The translations under genes and the position numbers were made by a program. Source: Pseudonocardia sp. (lineage in GTDB: Bacteria; Actinomycetota; Actinomycetes; Mycobacteriales; Pseudonocardiaceae). From it: 33,470 nucleotides of DNA. The stretch covers positions 1 to 33,470 of the forward strand of contig JAOZVV010000138.1 in NCBI GenBank assembly GCA_025869365.1, in the 5' to 3' direction. Each line of letters starts with the position of its first letter. The first letter of the stretch is position 1. This document shows, piece by piece, positions 7,382 through 15,450 of this stretch. The notes below the pieces were generated by a model, which saw only the letters and a program-made list of their open reading frames with translations, did no database searches and was not told where the DNA came from.

Positions 7382-8137
7382 ATGATCGAACGCCTGGAGG
7401 TCGGGACGGACGGGCGCATCACGCTGCTGCGGATCGAGCACGGCCCCGTCAACGCGATGGACCTCGAGCTGTGCCGCGAGCTCACCGGCCTGCTGACCGA
7501 CGCCGCGGCGGGCCCGGCGGGCGCGGTCGTGCTCACCGGGACCGGGCGGGCGTTCTCCGCCGGGGTGGACCTGCGCAGGCTCCTCGACGGCGGCGCCTCC
7601 TACGTCGGGGAGTTCGTGCCGGCGCTGGAGGAGCTCTTCCGGGTCGCCTTCACCCTGCCGAAGCCGCTGATCGCCGCCGTCAACGGGCACGCCATCGCGG
7701 GCGGTGCGGTCCTCGCCGCCGCGGCGGACGCCGCCGTCATGGCGGAGGGCAAGGGCCGCATGGGTGTGCCCGAGATCAAGGTGGGCGTACCGCTGCCGCA
7801 GACCGCCTTCGAGGTCGTGCGGTACCGGTTGGGCGAGGTGACCGCGCGGCGCGTCGTCCTCGACGCGGACACCTACGACCCGGCCGGAGCGCTCGCGCTC
7901 GGGTTCGTGGACGAGGTCGTCGAGCCGGAGAAGGTCCTCGACCACGCGATCGACGTCGCGAACCGCCTCCTCGCCGACGTCCCCGCGGACACGTTCGCCT
8001 TCACCAAGGCGCAACTGCGGCGCGAGGGTGTGGAGCGCGCGGCACGGGCCGACACCGCGGACCTGCTCGAGATCTGGTGTCGTCGGGTGGAGGACGGCTG
8101 GACGGCGCGCTACCTGGAACAGGCGACCCGCCGGTGA
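7382..8137 (+). CDS. Enoyl-CoA hydratase/isomerase (crotonase) family protein
   Basis: This 251-residue crotonase-fold protein would be expected to bind an acyl-CoA thioester in the cytoplasm. The oxyanion-hole strands are recognisable: GRAFSAGVDLRRL near residues 55-67 and NGHAIAGGAVLAAAAD at 101-116. The second catalytic Glu of hydratases is kept as E131 in GVPEIKVGV, but the first (Glu144 of rat crotonase) is Val110 here. The usual GAGGTQRL loop is replaced by PLPQTAFE. It is therefore probably not a standard 2-enoyl-CoA hydratase; an isomerase, hydrolase or other crotonase activity is possible. No strong ribosome binding site precedes the ATG. It is a single gene, with the preceding 152 bp holding no other gene that I can support, and it converges on bioF with an 11-bp gap. 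Confidence 0.85.
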   Translation: MIERLEVGTDGRITLLRIEHGPVNAMDLELCRELTGLLTDAAAGPAGAVVLTGTGRAFSAGVDLRRLLDGGASYVGEFVPALEELFRVAFTLPKPLIAAVNGHAIAGGAVLAAAADAAVMAEGKGRMGVPEIKVGVPLPQTAFEVVRYRLGEVTARRVVLDADTYDPAGALALGFVDEVVEPEKVLDHAIDVANRLLADVPADTFAFTKAQLRREGVERAARADTADLLEIWCRRVEDGWTARYLEQATRR

Positions 8138-8148
8138 GGTGGACCCGG

Positions 8149-9315
8149 CTACCGCAGGCTCCCGTCCGGCTCACGGACCGGTAGGCCGGGGCGGACGTGC
8201 TCGGCGGCGAGCGCCGCCGCCGCGGCGGCCCGGGCGGGGTCGATGCCGGGGCGCGCGATCAGCCGGAGCCGGGAGACACCGTCGGGCACGCTCGGTGGCC
8301 GGAAGCAGCCGACGGCGATCCCCGCCTCCTGCAGCCGTGCCCTCGCCACGACCGCGGCGTCCGGGGAGTCCGCCGGGATCGACTGCACCGCGCCGGGTGC
8401 GTGGGCGACGCCGGCCGCGGTGGCGATCACCGCGGCGATCCGGTGCAGCTCGGCGACCCGGTCCGGTTCGGCGGTCACGATCCGGCACGCCGCGGCCGCC
8501 GCCGCCGCGGCGGCGGGGGCCAGGGCGGTGTCGAAGACGAAGGTTCGTGCGGTGTTGACCAGGTGCTCGCGCAGCGCCGCGGAGCCCAGCACCGCCCCGC
8601 CCTGGGCGCCGAGTGCCTTCGACAGCGTCGCGGTCATCGCGACGTGCGGGTGACCGGCCAGGCCCGCGGCGTGCACGCCGCCGCGACCACCGCCCGCGAC
8701 CCCGACGCCGTGCGCCTCGTCGACCACCAGCAGGGCGTCGTGCTCGGCGCAGAGCGCGGCGGTCCGGACCAGATCGCTCGAGTCGCCGAGGACCGAGTAG
8801 ATGGACTCCACGACCACGACGGCCCGCCGCTGCGTGCGCCCGCGCAGCAGGCGGTCCAGCGCCGCGAGATCGGCGTGCGGGCAGACCGCGACGGGGGAGC
8901 GGGACAGGCGGGCGCCGTCGATGAGCGAGGCATGGACGTGCGCGTCGGACACGATGAGCGTGTCCGGATCGCCGAGCGCGGTGAGGATGCCGAGGTTCGC
9001 GGTGTAGCCGCTCGAGAACGTCAGGCACGTCGGCTGTCCGGTGAGCCGGGCGAGCTCCTCCTCCAGCTCCACGTGTGCCGCGGTGGTGCCGGTGACGACG
9101 CGCGAGGCGCGGGCCCCGGTGCCGAAGCGATCGAGCGCGCGGACCGCCGCCGCCCGCAGCCGCGGATCACCGGCCAGGGCGAGATAGTCGTTCGACGCCA
9201 GGTCCAGCATCCCCTGCAGCGACTCCGGGTTGCGTCGCGCGTCGGCCGCCCGGACCAGGCCCGCACGTTCGCGACCGGTCGCCGCGGCCTCCAACCACGC
9301 CTGCATCGCGCCCAT
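8149..9315 (-). CDS. bioF: 8-amino-7-oxononanoate synthase
   Basis: This PLP enzyme condenses pimeloyl-thioester with L-alanine in the first step of biotin ring assembly. The 388-residue length is normal. Motifs of the alpha-oxoamine synthase family are present: SNDYLALAGDPRL at 41-53, GTGARASRVVTG at 66-76, DAHVHASLIDG (H128 stacks on PLP), VDEAHGVG (D199 and H202), and the PLP lysine K233 in TATLSKALGAQGG. I use the ATG at 9313-9315 because GGAGGT lies 6 bases before it; a second ATG three codons later is less well placed. It follows bioB by 37 bp on the same strand, so the two are probably co-transcribed and under the same BioQ-like control. bioA and bioD are not in this window. Confidence 0.93.
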   Translation of the reverse strand: MGAMQAWLEAAATGRERAGLVRAADARRNPESLQGMLDLASNDYLALAGDPRLRAAAVRALDRFGTGARASRVVTGTTAAHVELEEELARLTGQPTCLTFSSGYTANLGILTALGDPDTLIVSDAHVHASLIDGARLSRSPVAVCPHADLAALDRLLRGRTQRRAVVVVESIYSVLGDSSDLVRTAALCAEHDALLVVDEAHGVGVAGGGRGGVHAAGLAGHPHVAMTATLSKALGAQGGAVLGSAALREHLVNTARTFVFDTALAPAAAAAAAAACRIVTAEPDRVAELHRIAAVIATAAGVAHAPGAVQSIPADSPDAAVVARARLQEAGIAVGCFRPPSVPDGVSRLRLIARPGIDPARAAAAAALAAEHVRPGLPVREPDGSLR

Positions 9316-9352
9316 CAGGGGACCTCCGCCACGGCCACCGCGACAGTCCCGT

Positions 9353-10405
9353 TCACGCGTTCGGGGCGAGCTCGGTGCCGGCCCCGCGCTTCCTGATCGA
9401 GGGCAGGGCCGGGTCGCTCCCCGCCGCCGTGCCGAGGACCGCGAAACCGGCGTCGGCGATCATGTCCAGGTCGGCCTTGGCGGCCTGGCCCTCGCTGGTC
9501 AGGTAGTCGCCCAGGAACAGCGAGTTCGCCACGTGCAGGGCCAGCGGCTGCAGTGAGCGCAGGTGCATCTCCCGGCCGCCGGCCATCCGGATCTCGGTCC
9601 CGGGGCAGGCGAACCGCGCCAGCGCGAGGATGCGCAGGCAGCGCAGCGGGGTCAGCAGCCAGGTGCCCGCGAGCGGGGTGCCGTCGAACGGCATCAGGAA
9701 GTTGACCGGGATCGAGTCGCTCGCCAGGTCGCGGAGCGCGAAGATCGCGTCGATCAGCTCGTCGTCGCTCTCGCCCATCCCGACGATCAGGCCCGAACAG
9801 GGGGAGAGCCCGGCCGCCTTGGCCTTCTCGACGGTGGCGACGCGATCGTCGTACCCGTGGGTCGAGCAGATGTCGGCGTACCGGGACTCGCTGGTGTTGA
9901 GGTTGTGGTTGTAGGCGTCGATCCCCGCGGCCCGGAGCCGTTCGGCCTGCCCGTCGCCGAGGATCCCGAGACAGGCGCAGACCTCGACGCCGGGGTGGGC
10001 GGTCTTGAGCTCGTCGGCGATCGCGGCGACCCGCTCGACGTCCCGATCGCCGGGACCGCGGCCGCTCGCGACCAGGCACACCCGTGACGCGCCGCCCGCG
10101 ACGCCCGCCGTCGCCTGCCGGACGGTCTCCTCGGCCGAGAGCCATGAATACTTCAGGATCTCCGCGGACGAGCCGAGCCGCTGGGAGCAGTACCCGCAGT
10201 CCTCGGGGCACAGCCCGGACTTCAGGTTCACCAGGTAGTTGACCTTGACCGAGTTGCCGAAGTGGGCGCGCCGGAGCCGCCCGGCCGCGGCGACGAGCCC
10301 GAGCACCTCCTCGTCGGGGGCGGTCAGGACCGCCAGGGCGTCCGCCCGATCGAGCCGGCCGCCGTCGAGCTGGCGGGAGGCGAGGTCGTCAAAGGGTTTG
10401 AACAC
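9353..10405 (-). CDS. bioB: Biotin synthase (radical SAM)
   Basis: BioB inserts sulfur into dethiobiotin, the last step of biotin synthesis. The 350-residue protein has the radical-SAM cluster ligands C66, C70 and C73 in [13 protein letters not shown]. Other family stretches are [18 protein letters not shown] and [12 protein letters not shown]. It is of the Streptomyces type, ending in [12 protein letters not shown], rather than the mycobacterial type. The start is the GTG at 10403-10405; N-terminal alignment with Streptomyces BioB agrees. There is no ribosome binding site, because a promoter (TTGCCG, 18 bp, TAGCTT) ends 7 bases before the GTG, so the mRNA is probably leaderless. A 17-bp palindrome overlaps the -10 and the start codon. 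It leads a bioB-bioF operon divergent from the TetR gene. Confidence 0.94.
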   Translation of the reverse strand: MFKPFDDLASRQLDGGRLDRADALAVLTAPDEEVLGLVAAAGRLRRAHFGNSVKVNYLVNLKSGLCPEDCGYCSQRLGSSAEILKYSWLSAEETVRQATAGVAGGASRVCLVASGRGPGDRDVERVAAIADELKTAHPGVEVCACLGILGDGQAERLRAAGIDAYNHNLNTSESRYADICSTHGYDDRVATVEKAKAAGLSPCSGLIVGMGESDDELIDAIFALRDLASDSIPVNFLMPFDGTPLAGTWLLTPLRCLRILALARFACPGTEIRMAGGREMHLRSLQPLALHVANSLFLGDYLTSEGQAAKADLDMIADAGFAVLGTAAGSDPALPSIRKRGAGTELAPNA

Positions 10406-10413
10406 TGTTCAAA
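10397..10413. promoter_or_regulatory. BioQ-box-like operator over the bioB start
   Basis: TTTGAACA-C-TGTTCAAA is a perfect 17-bp palindrome. It contains TGAAC-ACT-GTTCA, close to the TGAAC-N3-GTTAC box known for BioQ of Corynebacterium and Mycobacterium. It touches the bioB -10 and covers the GTG start, an ideal position for blocking transcription. Confidence 0.75.
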
Positions 10414-10442
10414 AGCTAGTCGAACCGCACGCGCCCCGGCAA
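10413..10442 (-). promoter_or_regulatory. bioB promoter, apparently leaderless
   Basis: On the minus strand the -35 is TTGCCG (10437-10442) and the -10 is TAGCTT (10413-10418), with an 18-bp spacer. Seven bases then lead to the GTG at 10405, so transcription is expected to begin at the start codon itself. Confidence 0.6.
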
Positions 10443-10476
10443 GGCCCCGCAGGAGCGGACCGGCGAGACTGGACGC

Positions 10477-11028
10477 GTGGCACTGAGCCGGACACAGATC
10501 GTCGACGAGGCGTACACGACGTTGTGCGAGCAGGGACTCGGTGGCCTCTCGATGCGGCGGGTCGCCCAGGAGCTGGGGGTCCAGCCGGGCGCGCTCTACT
10601 ACCACGTGGCCAGCAAGCAGGATCTGCTCGCCGACGTCGGCGCCCGGATCCTGGCCGGTGCGCCCCTCTCGACGACGGACGCCCGGGGCGCCGCGGCCGA
10701 TCTGCGCTCCGCCCTGCTGCGGGTCCGGGACGGCGCCGAGGTCGTGTCCTTCGTGCTGGCGTACCGGCCGGAGGCACTCGGCCCCTGCCTCGAGCTGTAC
10801 CGGCTCTTCGTCGACCGCTTCCCGCCCCGGCACGCGGAGTGGGCGGCCCGGACACTCGTGCACTACGTCCTCGGGTTCGTCGCGGAGGAGCAGAACCGCG
10901 CCGAACTGGTGCGCACGGACATCCTCGACGAGGACCCGGAGCGGGCGGCGGACGCGGCCGAGGCCTTCGAGTTCGGGGTGGACGCCATCCTCCGCGGCCT
11001 CGGGACCGCCGGACCGCCGGCCCGCTGA
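10477..11028 (+). CDS. bioQ: TetR-family biotin repressor, BioQ-like
   Basis: This 183-residue TetR-family protein has its helix-turn-helix in the first 50 residues (SRTQIVDEAYTTLCEQGLGG, then LSMRRVAQELGVQPGALYYH, then VASKQDLLADVGARIL). In Mycobacterium and Corynebacterium, BioQ is a TetR repressor that controls biotin genes. The assignment here rests on three points: TetR fold, divergence from bioB, and a BioQ-like palindrome over the bioB promoter. No BirA-type repressor is seen nearby. The start is the GTG at 10477, just before the conserved helix; an AGGAG lies too far upstream (about 21 bases) to be convincing. The gene converges on dhaM. Family membership is secure; the BioQ name is an inference from context. 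Confidence 0.8.
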   Translation: MALSRTQIVDEAYTTLCEQGLGGLSMRRVAQELGVQPGALYYHVASKQDLLADVGARILAGAPLSTTDARGAAADLRSALLRVRDGAEVVSFVLAYRPEALGPCLELYRLFVDRFPPRHAEWAARTLVHYVLGFVAEEQNRAELVRTDILDEDPERAADAAEAFEFGVDAILRGLGTAGPPAR

Positions 11029-11030
11029 CG

Positions 11031-11052
11031 GCACCCGCCCGGCCCGGGGTGC
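11031..11052. terminator. Candidate bidirectional terminator between bioQ and dhaM
   Basis: GCACCC and GGGTGC pair around a GC-rich 10-base loop in the 45-bp gap between convergent genes. There is no T-run. Position is the main support. Confidence 0.4.
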
Positions 11053-11073
11053 GGCGGATCCGGTTTCCCGCCG

Positions 11074-13530
11074 CTACCGCCCCAGCAGCCGGTGCACCGT
11101 GGCGGCATCGGGCGCCGCCAACGCCTGCGCGGCCAGCCTCCGTGCCGCGGGGACGTCCACCCGGCGCACCGCCTCCTTGATCCCGGCGGCCGCGACGGGG
11201 GCCACGCTGAGCTCGCGCACGCCCAGGCCGACGAGCAGCGGGACGGCGAGCTCGTCCGCGGCGAGCTCGCCGCAGACGGCGACGAGCAGGTCGTCACCGG
11301 CGACGCCGGCGGCCGCGGCGACGAGGGCGAGCACCCCGGGATCCAGCGGATCGGCGAGCGCGGCGAGGGCGTCGTTGCCGCGCTCGGCGGCCAGGGCGTA
11401 CTGGGTGAGGTCGTTCGTGCCGATGGACAGGAAGTCCACGTGCGGGGCGAACGCGGCCGCCTTCAGTGCGGTGGCCGGCACCTCGACCATGATCCCGACG
11501 CGGAGGCCGCCGGGCCGCCCCGCGCCGACCGTCCGCACCGCCTCGTCGAGCACCTCGCGGGCGGCGAGCAGCTCGTCGACGGTGGTGATCATCGGGAACA
11601 TGAGGTCCACGGGGTGGTCGTGCGCGACGCGCACGATCGCCTCGAGCTGCTCGGTGAGCAGATCCCGCCGGTCCAGCGCGAGCCGGATGCCGCGCACCCC
11701 CAGGAAGGGGTTGGCCTCGGGCGCCATCGGCACGTAGGCCAGCGGCTTGTCCCCGCCGACGTCGAGGGTGCGCAGGGTGACCCGCCGCCCGGTCATCGCC
11801 TCGGCGATCGCCCGGTAGGCGGCCTCCTGCTCGTCGACCGTGGGCGGCTCCGAGCGGCCCAGGAAGCAGAACTCGGTGCGCACCAGGCCGGCGAGGTCCG
11901 CTCCCACCGCGTCGCGGGCGTCGGCGGCGGAGCCGAGGTTCGCCCCGACCAGGACGGTCGTGCCGTCGAGGGTGACGGCGGCCTCGCCGGCGTGGGCGAG
12001 TGCCACGGTCCGGCGGCGGGCCAGGTCGTCGGCGCGGCTCCGGAACTCCGCGAGCACGGCGTCGGCCGGGTCGACGACGACCTCGCCGGTGGTGCCGTCG
12101 AGCGCGATCGTCGTGCCCTCGGCGGCCGACCCGACGATCTGCGCGGCGCCGATCACGGCGGGGATCTGCTTGGCGCGCAACAGGATCGAGCTGTGTGCGG
12201 TCGGGCTCCCGTGGGCCAGGACGACGCCGACCGTCCTCTCCGGATCGAGTGCGCCGGCCTGGGCGGCGGTCAGGTCGGCGGCGACGAGGACGCCGTCGAC
12301 GCCCCCGCCCGCCGCCGCCCCGCCGCTGCCGCCGAGTCGGCGCAGGACCTGGTCGCGGACGTCGCGCACGTCGGCGGCACGGGCCCGCAGGTACTCGTCG
12401 GCGATGCCGGTGAACCGCTGCTCGACCTCGTCGAGACCGTCGGCCCAGGCTCGCGCGGCGTCGGTCCCGCCGTCGATCCGGTGGCGGACGGCATCGAGCA
12501 GTTCGGGATCGTCGAGCAGGAGCAGCTGGGCGTCGAAGATGCCCGCCTCGGCGTCCCCGATCTCCCGGGCGGTGCGCTCGCGCACCGCGCGCAGTGCCGC
12601 GTGGACCTGCGCCACCGCGCGGTCGAGGCGGTCGCGGTGTGAGGCCGGGTCGCCCGGCTGCGGCGCGGGCACACCGACGGCCTCCGCGGCCCGCCGCCGG
12701 GCCGGGCCGATCCCGATGCCCGGCGAGCCGGCGACGGGGCCGGCCGGCCCGGCCCGGGGCGGGGCGGCCCGCCGGGAGGGCGCGGTGCCGGTGTCGACCT
12801 CGCCGAAACCGTCACGGGCGAGGTCCAGCAGCGCCTGCACGGCCAGGTCCGCCTGGCGGCCCGCGGCGCGGATCTCGATCACGTGGCCGCGCAGGGCACC
12901 GAGGGTGGCGACCTGGGACAGGCTGCCCGCCGGGACCGCGCGGGTGTCGAGGGTGAGGTTGCGCAGCCGCACCTCGGCGTCGAGGCCGCGCACGGCCCGG
13001 ACCACCGACGCCGCCGGGCGCGCGTGCAGCCCGTGCGGCGGCGTGACGGTGAAGGTCGCCGTGATCTCCGCGGGGACGGCCTCCGCCGCGGGTTCCGGGG
13101 GCTGCGGCGCCGCGGTGTCCCCGGTCGAGAGGTGGGACTGCTTCGCCGCGAGCGCCGCCGTGGCCTCGGCCGCGACCTCGGCGGCCGTCGCCCCGGAGTC
13201 GGCCGCGACGGTGGCCGTGATGAGCCCCTCGACCAGCGGCGCCGGGCAGAGGACGACGCGCTCGCGGAGGTCGTCGTCCATGAGGTCCAGGGCGAGCTCG
13301 GCGGAGAGCACCGCGCTGCCGAGGTCCATCAGCACGACGACCCCGGCACCGTGGTCGGCCCGCGCCACGGCGTCACCGATGGCGACGGCGTCGGTGCCGA
13401 AGCCGCCGTCGTCCAGACCGGCGGCGACCTCGATGGCGGCCTCGCGGCCGTTCAGCATCTCCGCGGCGAGGGCGACGGCCGCCTCGGCCAGCGCACGGCT
13501 GTGCGAGACGACCACGATGCCGACCGTCAT
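11074..13530 (-). CDS. dhaM: DhaM-HPr-Enzyme I fusion, phosphoryl donor for dihydroxyacetone kinase
   Basis: This 818-residue cytoplasmic phosphotransferase passes phosphate from PEP to the ADP bound on DhaL. Three modules are visible. The DhaM domain (about 1-130) has active His10 in VVVSHS. The HPr domain (about 155-240) has His169 in GLHARPAAS. The Enzyme I region (about 265-818) has phospho-His446 in GSPTAHSSILLRAKQIPAV. It also has the PEP-binding half with GGDKPLAY, GTNDLTQYALAAER (704-717) and Cys753 in VCGELAADE. The well-known E. coli DhaM has only a truncated Enzyme I, so this version appears able to autophosphorylate from PEP without separate PtsI and PtsH. That ability is inferred from intact motifs. 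Its start overlaps the dhaL stop by 4 bp. It is last in dhaK-dhaL-dhaM and converges on the bioQ-like gene. Confidence 0.93.
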   Translation of the reverse strand: MTVGIVVVSHSRALAEAAVALAAEMLNGREAAIEVAAGLDDGGFGTDAVAIGDAVARADHGAGVVVLMDLGSAVLSAELALDLMDDDLRERVVLCPAPLVEGLITATVAADSGATAAEVAAEATAALAAKQSHLSTGDTAAPQPPEPAAEAVPAEITATFTVTPPHGLHARPAASVVRAVRGLDAEVRLRNLTLDTRAVPAGSLSQVATLGALRGHVIEIRAAGRQADLAVQALLDLARDGFGEVDTGTAPSRRAAPPRAGPAGPVAGSPGIGIGPARRRAAEAVGVPAPQPGDPASHRDRLDRAVAQVHAALRAVRERTAREIGDAEAGIFDAQLLLLDDPELLDAVRHRIDGGTDAARAWADGLDEVEQRFTGIADEYLRARAADVRDVRDQVLRRLGGSGGAAAGGGVDGVLVAADLTAAQAGALDPERTVGVVLAHGSPTAHSSILLRAKQIPAVIGAAQIVGSAAEGTTIALDGTTGEVVVDPADAVLAEFRSRADDLARRRTVALAHAGEAAVTLDGTTVLVGANLGSAADARDAVGADLAGLVRTEFCFLGRSEPPTVDEQEAAYRAIAEAMTGRRVTLRTLDVGGDKPLAYVPMAPEANPFLGVRGIRLALDRRDLLTEQLEAIVRVAHDHPVDLMFPMITTVDELLAAREVLDEAVRTVGAGRPGGLRVGIMVEVPATALKAAAFAPHVDFLSIGTNDLTQYALAAERGNDALAALADPLDPGVLALVAAAAGVAGDDLLVAVCGELAADELAVPLLVGLGVRELSVAPVAAAGIKEAVRRVDVPAARRLAAQALAAPDAATVHRLLGR

Positions 13531-14189
13531 CCCCCGACCACCACCCCCAGCGTGCTCGCCGCGGCGGCGACGAGCAGGGCCGCCGAGGTGGCGCCCGGGT
13601 CCTGGTGCCCGATGCTGCGCTCGCCGAGGTAGCTGGCCCGCCCCTTGCGGGCGACCAGCGGGATCGTGGCGTCCCGGCCGGCGTCGGCCGCCGCGGACGC
13701 GGCCCGCAGCGCCTCCTGCAGCGAGTCGCCGGCGGCCAGCCCGGCCTCGAGGGCCTCGACGGCGGGCGTGAGCGCGTCGATCATCGTCTTGTCCTCGAGC
13801 TCCGCCTTCCCGCGGGCCACGACGCCCTCCACCCCCGCCCCCAGGGCCTTGGCGAAGGTCCCCGCGTCGACGGAGTCCGCGGTCCCGGCCGCCGGGGCCA
13901 TCCGCAGGAACAGCGTGCCGTACAACGGCCCACTGGCCCCGCCCACGGTGCGCACGAGCGTCATCCCGGCCTTCTTGAGCAGCGCGGCGGGAGTGGTGCC
14001 GGGCTCCGTGGCGTCCAGCTCGGCCACCACCGCGGTCATGCCCCGATCCATGTTCGCGCCGTGGTCCGCGTCGCCGATCTCGGCGTCCAGCGCGGTCAGC
14101 GTGGCCTTGTGCTCGGCCACGGACCGGGCGAACGCCCGGAGCCAGCTCTGCAGCGCGGCGGCGTCGATCTGCTCGTCGCCCACCCTCAC
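13527..14189 (-). CDS. dhaL: Dihydroxyacetone kinase ADP-binding subunit
   Basis: DhaL holds ADP, receives phosphate from DhaM, and transfers it to dihydroxyacetone bound on DhaK. With the GTG at 14187-14189 the protein has 220 residues, close to the family norm of about 210. The Mg-ADP-binding aspartates are D35, D40 and D42 in LDAEIGDADHGANMDRG. Another nucleotide-binding stretch is GGASGPLYGTLF near residues 85-96. The GTG overlaps the dhaK stop in GTGA, indicating coupled translation; the open frame further upstream lies within dhaK and is not used. A second GTG two codons on (14181-14183) is possible. The 3' end overlaps dhaM in ATGA. Confidence 0.93.
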   Translation of the reverse strand: MRVGDEQIDAAALQSWLRAFARSVAEHKATLTALDAEIGDADHGANMDRGMTAVVAELDATEPGTTPAALLKKAGMTLVRTVGGASGPLYGTLFLRMAPAAGTADSVDAGTFAKALGAGVEGVVARGKAELEDKTMIDALTPAVEALEAGLAAGDSLQEALRAASAAADAGRDATIPLVARKGRASYLGERSIGHQDPGATSAALLVAAAASTLGVVVGG

Positions 14190-15190
14190 GCTCCCCACCG
14201 CAGGCCCGGGGTGACGACCGGGGCGTCCCAGAGCCGGACCAGCTCGTCGTCGAGCCGCAGCAGGGTCACCGAGCAACCGGCCATGTCCAGGCTGGTGACG
14301 AACGGCCCGACCAGGGACCGGACCACGGTCACCCCGGCCTTCTCCAGCAGGGCCGCGACCTCGCCGTACATCAGGTAGAGCTCCAGCAGCGGCGTCGCGC
14401 CCATGCCGTTGACCAGGGCCAGGACGCCGTCACCGGTGGTGAAGTCCAGGTCGGTCAGCACGGGCGCGACCAGCATCTCGGCGATCTCGCGGGCGGGGGC
14501 GACCGGGACCCGGCGCCTGCCGGGCTCGCCGTGGATGCCGATCCCGACCTCGATCTCGGTCTCCGGGAGGTCGAAGGTCGGGCTGCCCTTGGCGGGCACG
14601 GTGCACGAGGTCAGCGCCATGCCCATGCTGCGCGCGTTGGCGTTCACCCGCCGCGCCACGTCGGCGACCCCGGCGAGGTCACGGCCCTCCTCGGCCGCCG
14701 CACCGGCGAGCTTCTCCACCAGCAGCGTGGCACCGACCCCGCGCCGGCCCGCGGTGTAGAGGCTGTCCTGCACCGCGACGTCGTCGTCGATGACGACCGA
14801 GGTCACCTCGAGACCCGCCTCCTCGGCGGCGAGCTCGGCGGCCATGTCGAAGTTCATGACGTCGCCGGTGTAGTTCTTCACGATGTGCAGCACGCCGACA
14901 CCGCCGTCGAGGTTCCTGGTGGCCTCGAGCATCTGGTCCGGGACGGGTGAGGTGAACACCTCGCCGGCGCAGGCGGCGTCGAGCATGCCGCGCCCGACGA
15001 ACCCGCTGTGCAGGGGCTCGTGCCCGGAACCGCCGCCCGAGAGCAGCCCGACCTTGCCGCGGACCGGCGCGTCCGCGCGGTAGACGATGCGGTTGTCGAG
15101 GTCGACGCGCAGCAGCTGCGGATGGGCCTTGGCCACGCCGCGCAGCGACTCGACGACCACGTCCGCGGGATCGTTGACGAGCTTCTTCAT
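14186..15190 (-). CDS. dhaK: Dihydroxyacetone kinase substrate-binding subunit
   Basis: DhaK binds dihydroxyacetone covalently as a hemiaminal on a histidine and presents it to DhaL for phosphorylation to dihydroxyacetone phosphate. The protein has 334 residues. GLLSGGGSGHEPLHSGFVG at 48-66 carries the substrate-contact His57, and the covalent histidine is H220 in VGIGIHGEPG. A strong purine-rich site (AAAGGGG) precedes the ATG at 15188-15190. It is the first gene of dhaK-dhaL-dhaM. No DhaR-type activator and no intact glycerol transporter or dehydrogenase is adjacent; a possible transporter remnant ends 28 bp upstream. Confidence 0.95.
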   Translation of the reverse strand: MKKLVNDPADVVVESLRGVAKAHPQLLRVDLDNRIVYRADAPVRGKVGLLSGGGSGHEPLHSGFVGRGMLDAACAGEVFTSPVPDQMLEATRNLDGGVGVLHIVKNYTGDVMNFDMAAELAAEEAGLEVTSVVIDDDVAVQDSLYTAGRRGVGATLLVEKLAGAAAEEGRDLAGVADVARRVNANARSMGMALTSCTVPAKGSPTFDLPETEIEVGIGIHGEPGRRRVPVAPAREIAEMLVAPVLTDLDFTTGDGVLALVNGMGATPLLELYLMYGEVAALLEKAGVTVVRSLVGPFVTSLDMAGCSVTLLRLDDELVRLWDAPVVTPGLRWGA

Positions 15191-15218
15191 GGGAACTGCC
15201 CCTTTCGGCGAGCCGTGC

Positions 15219-15398
15219 TCAGCGGGAGGCGAGGTCCGGGCCATCCTGCGCGGGCGGGTCGTCGAGCTCCCGGTCCTGGGTCTCCTCCGCCGCGTGCTGC
15301 GGCGTCCGGCCCTCGGCGCCGCCGCGCTCGGACTCCTCGGGCAGGTGCGGGAAGCCTACGGCGAGTGCGGCCGGCACATAGAGGCCCGCGAAGATCAT
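15219..15398 (-). pseudogene. Possible C-terminal remnant of a membrane protein upstream of dhaK
   Basis: A 59-codon reading frame begins MIFAGLYVPAALAVGF, which looks like the end of a last transmembrane helix, and then becomes an acidic hydrophilic tail (HLPEESERGG... to DLASR). The same frame is open back to 15464 without an ATG or GTG and reads SIGGGGVT before the Met, as if it continued a transmembrane segment. No clear ribosome binding site is present. It ends 28 bp before dhaK. I do not recognise the family. I read it as the stump of a transporter lost in a rearrangement; a genuine small membrane protein is the alternative. The rest of the gap between dhaK and the MBL-fold gene contains nothing else that I can support. 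Confidence 0.35.
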
Positions 15399-15450
15399 CG
15401 TGACGCCGCCCCCGCCGATCGAGGGAGACGTCCGGGGCGACGCCCGGTCC

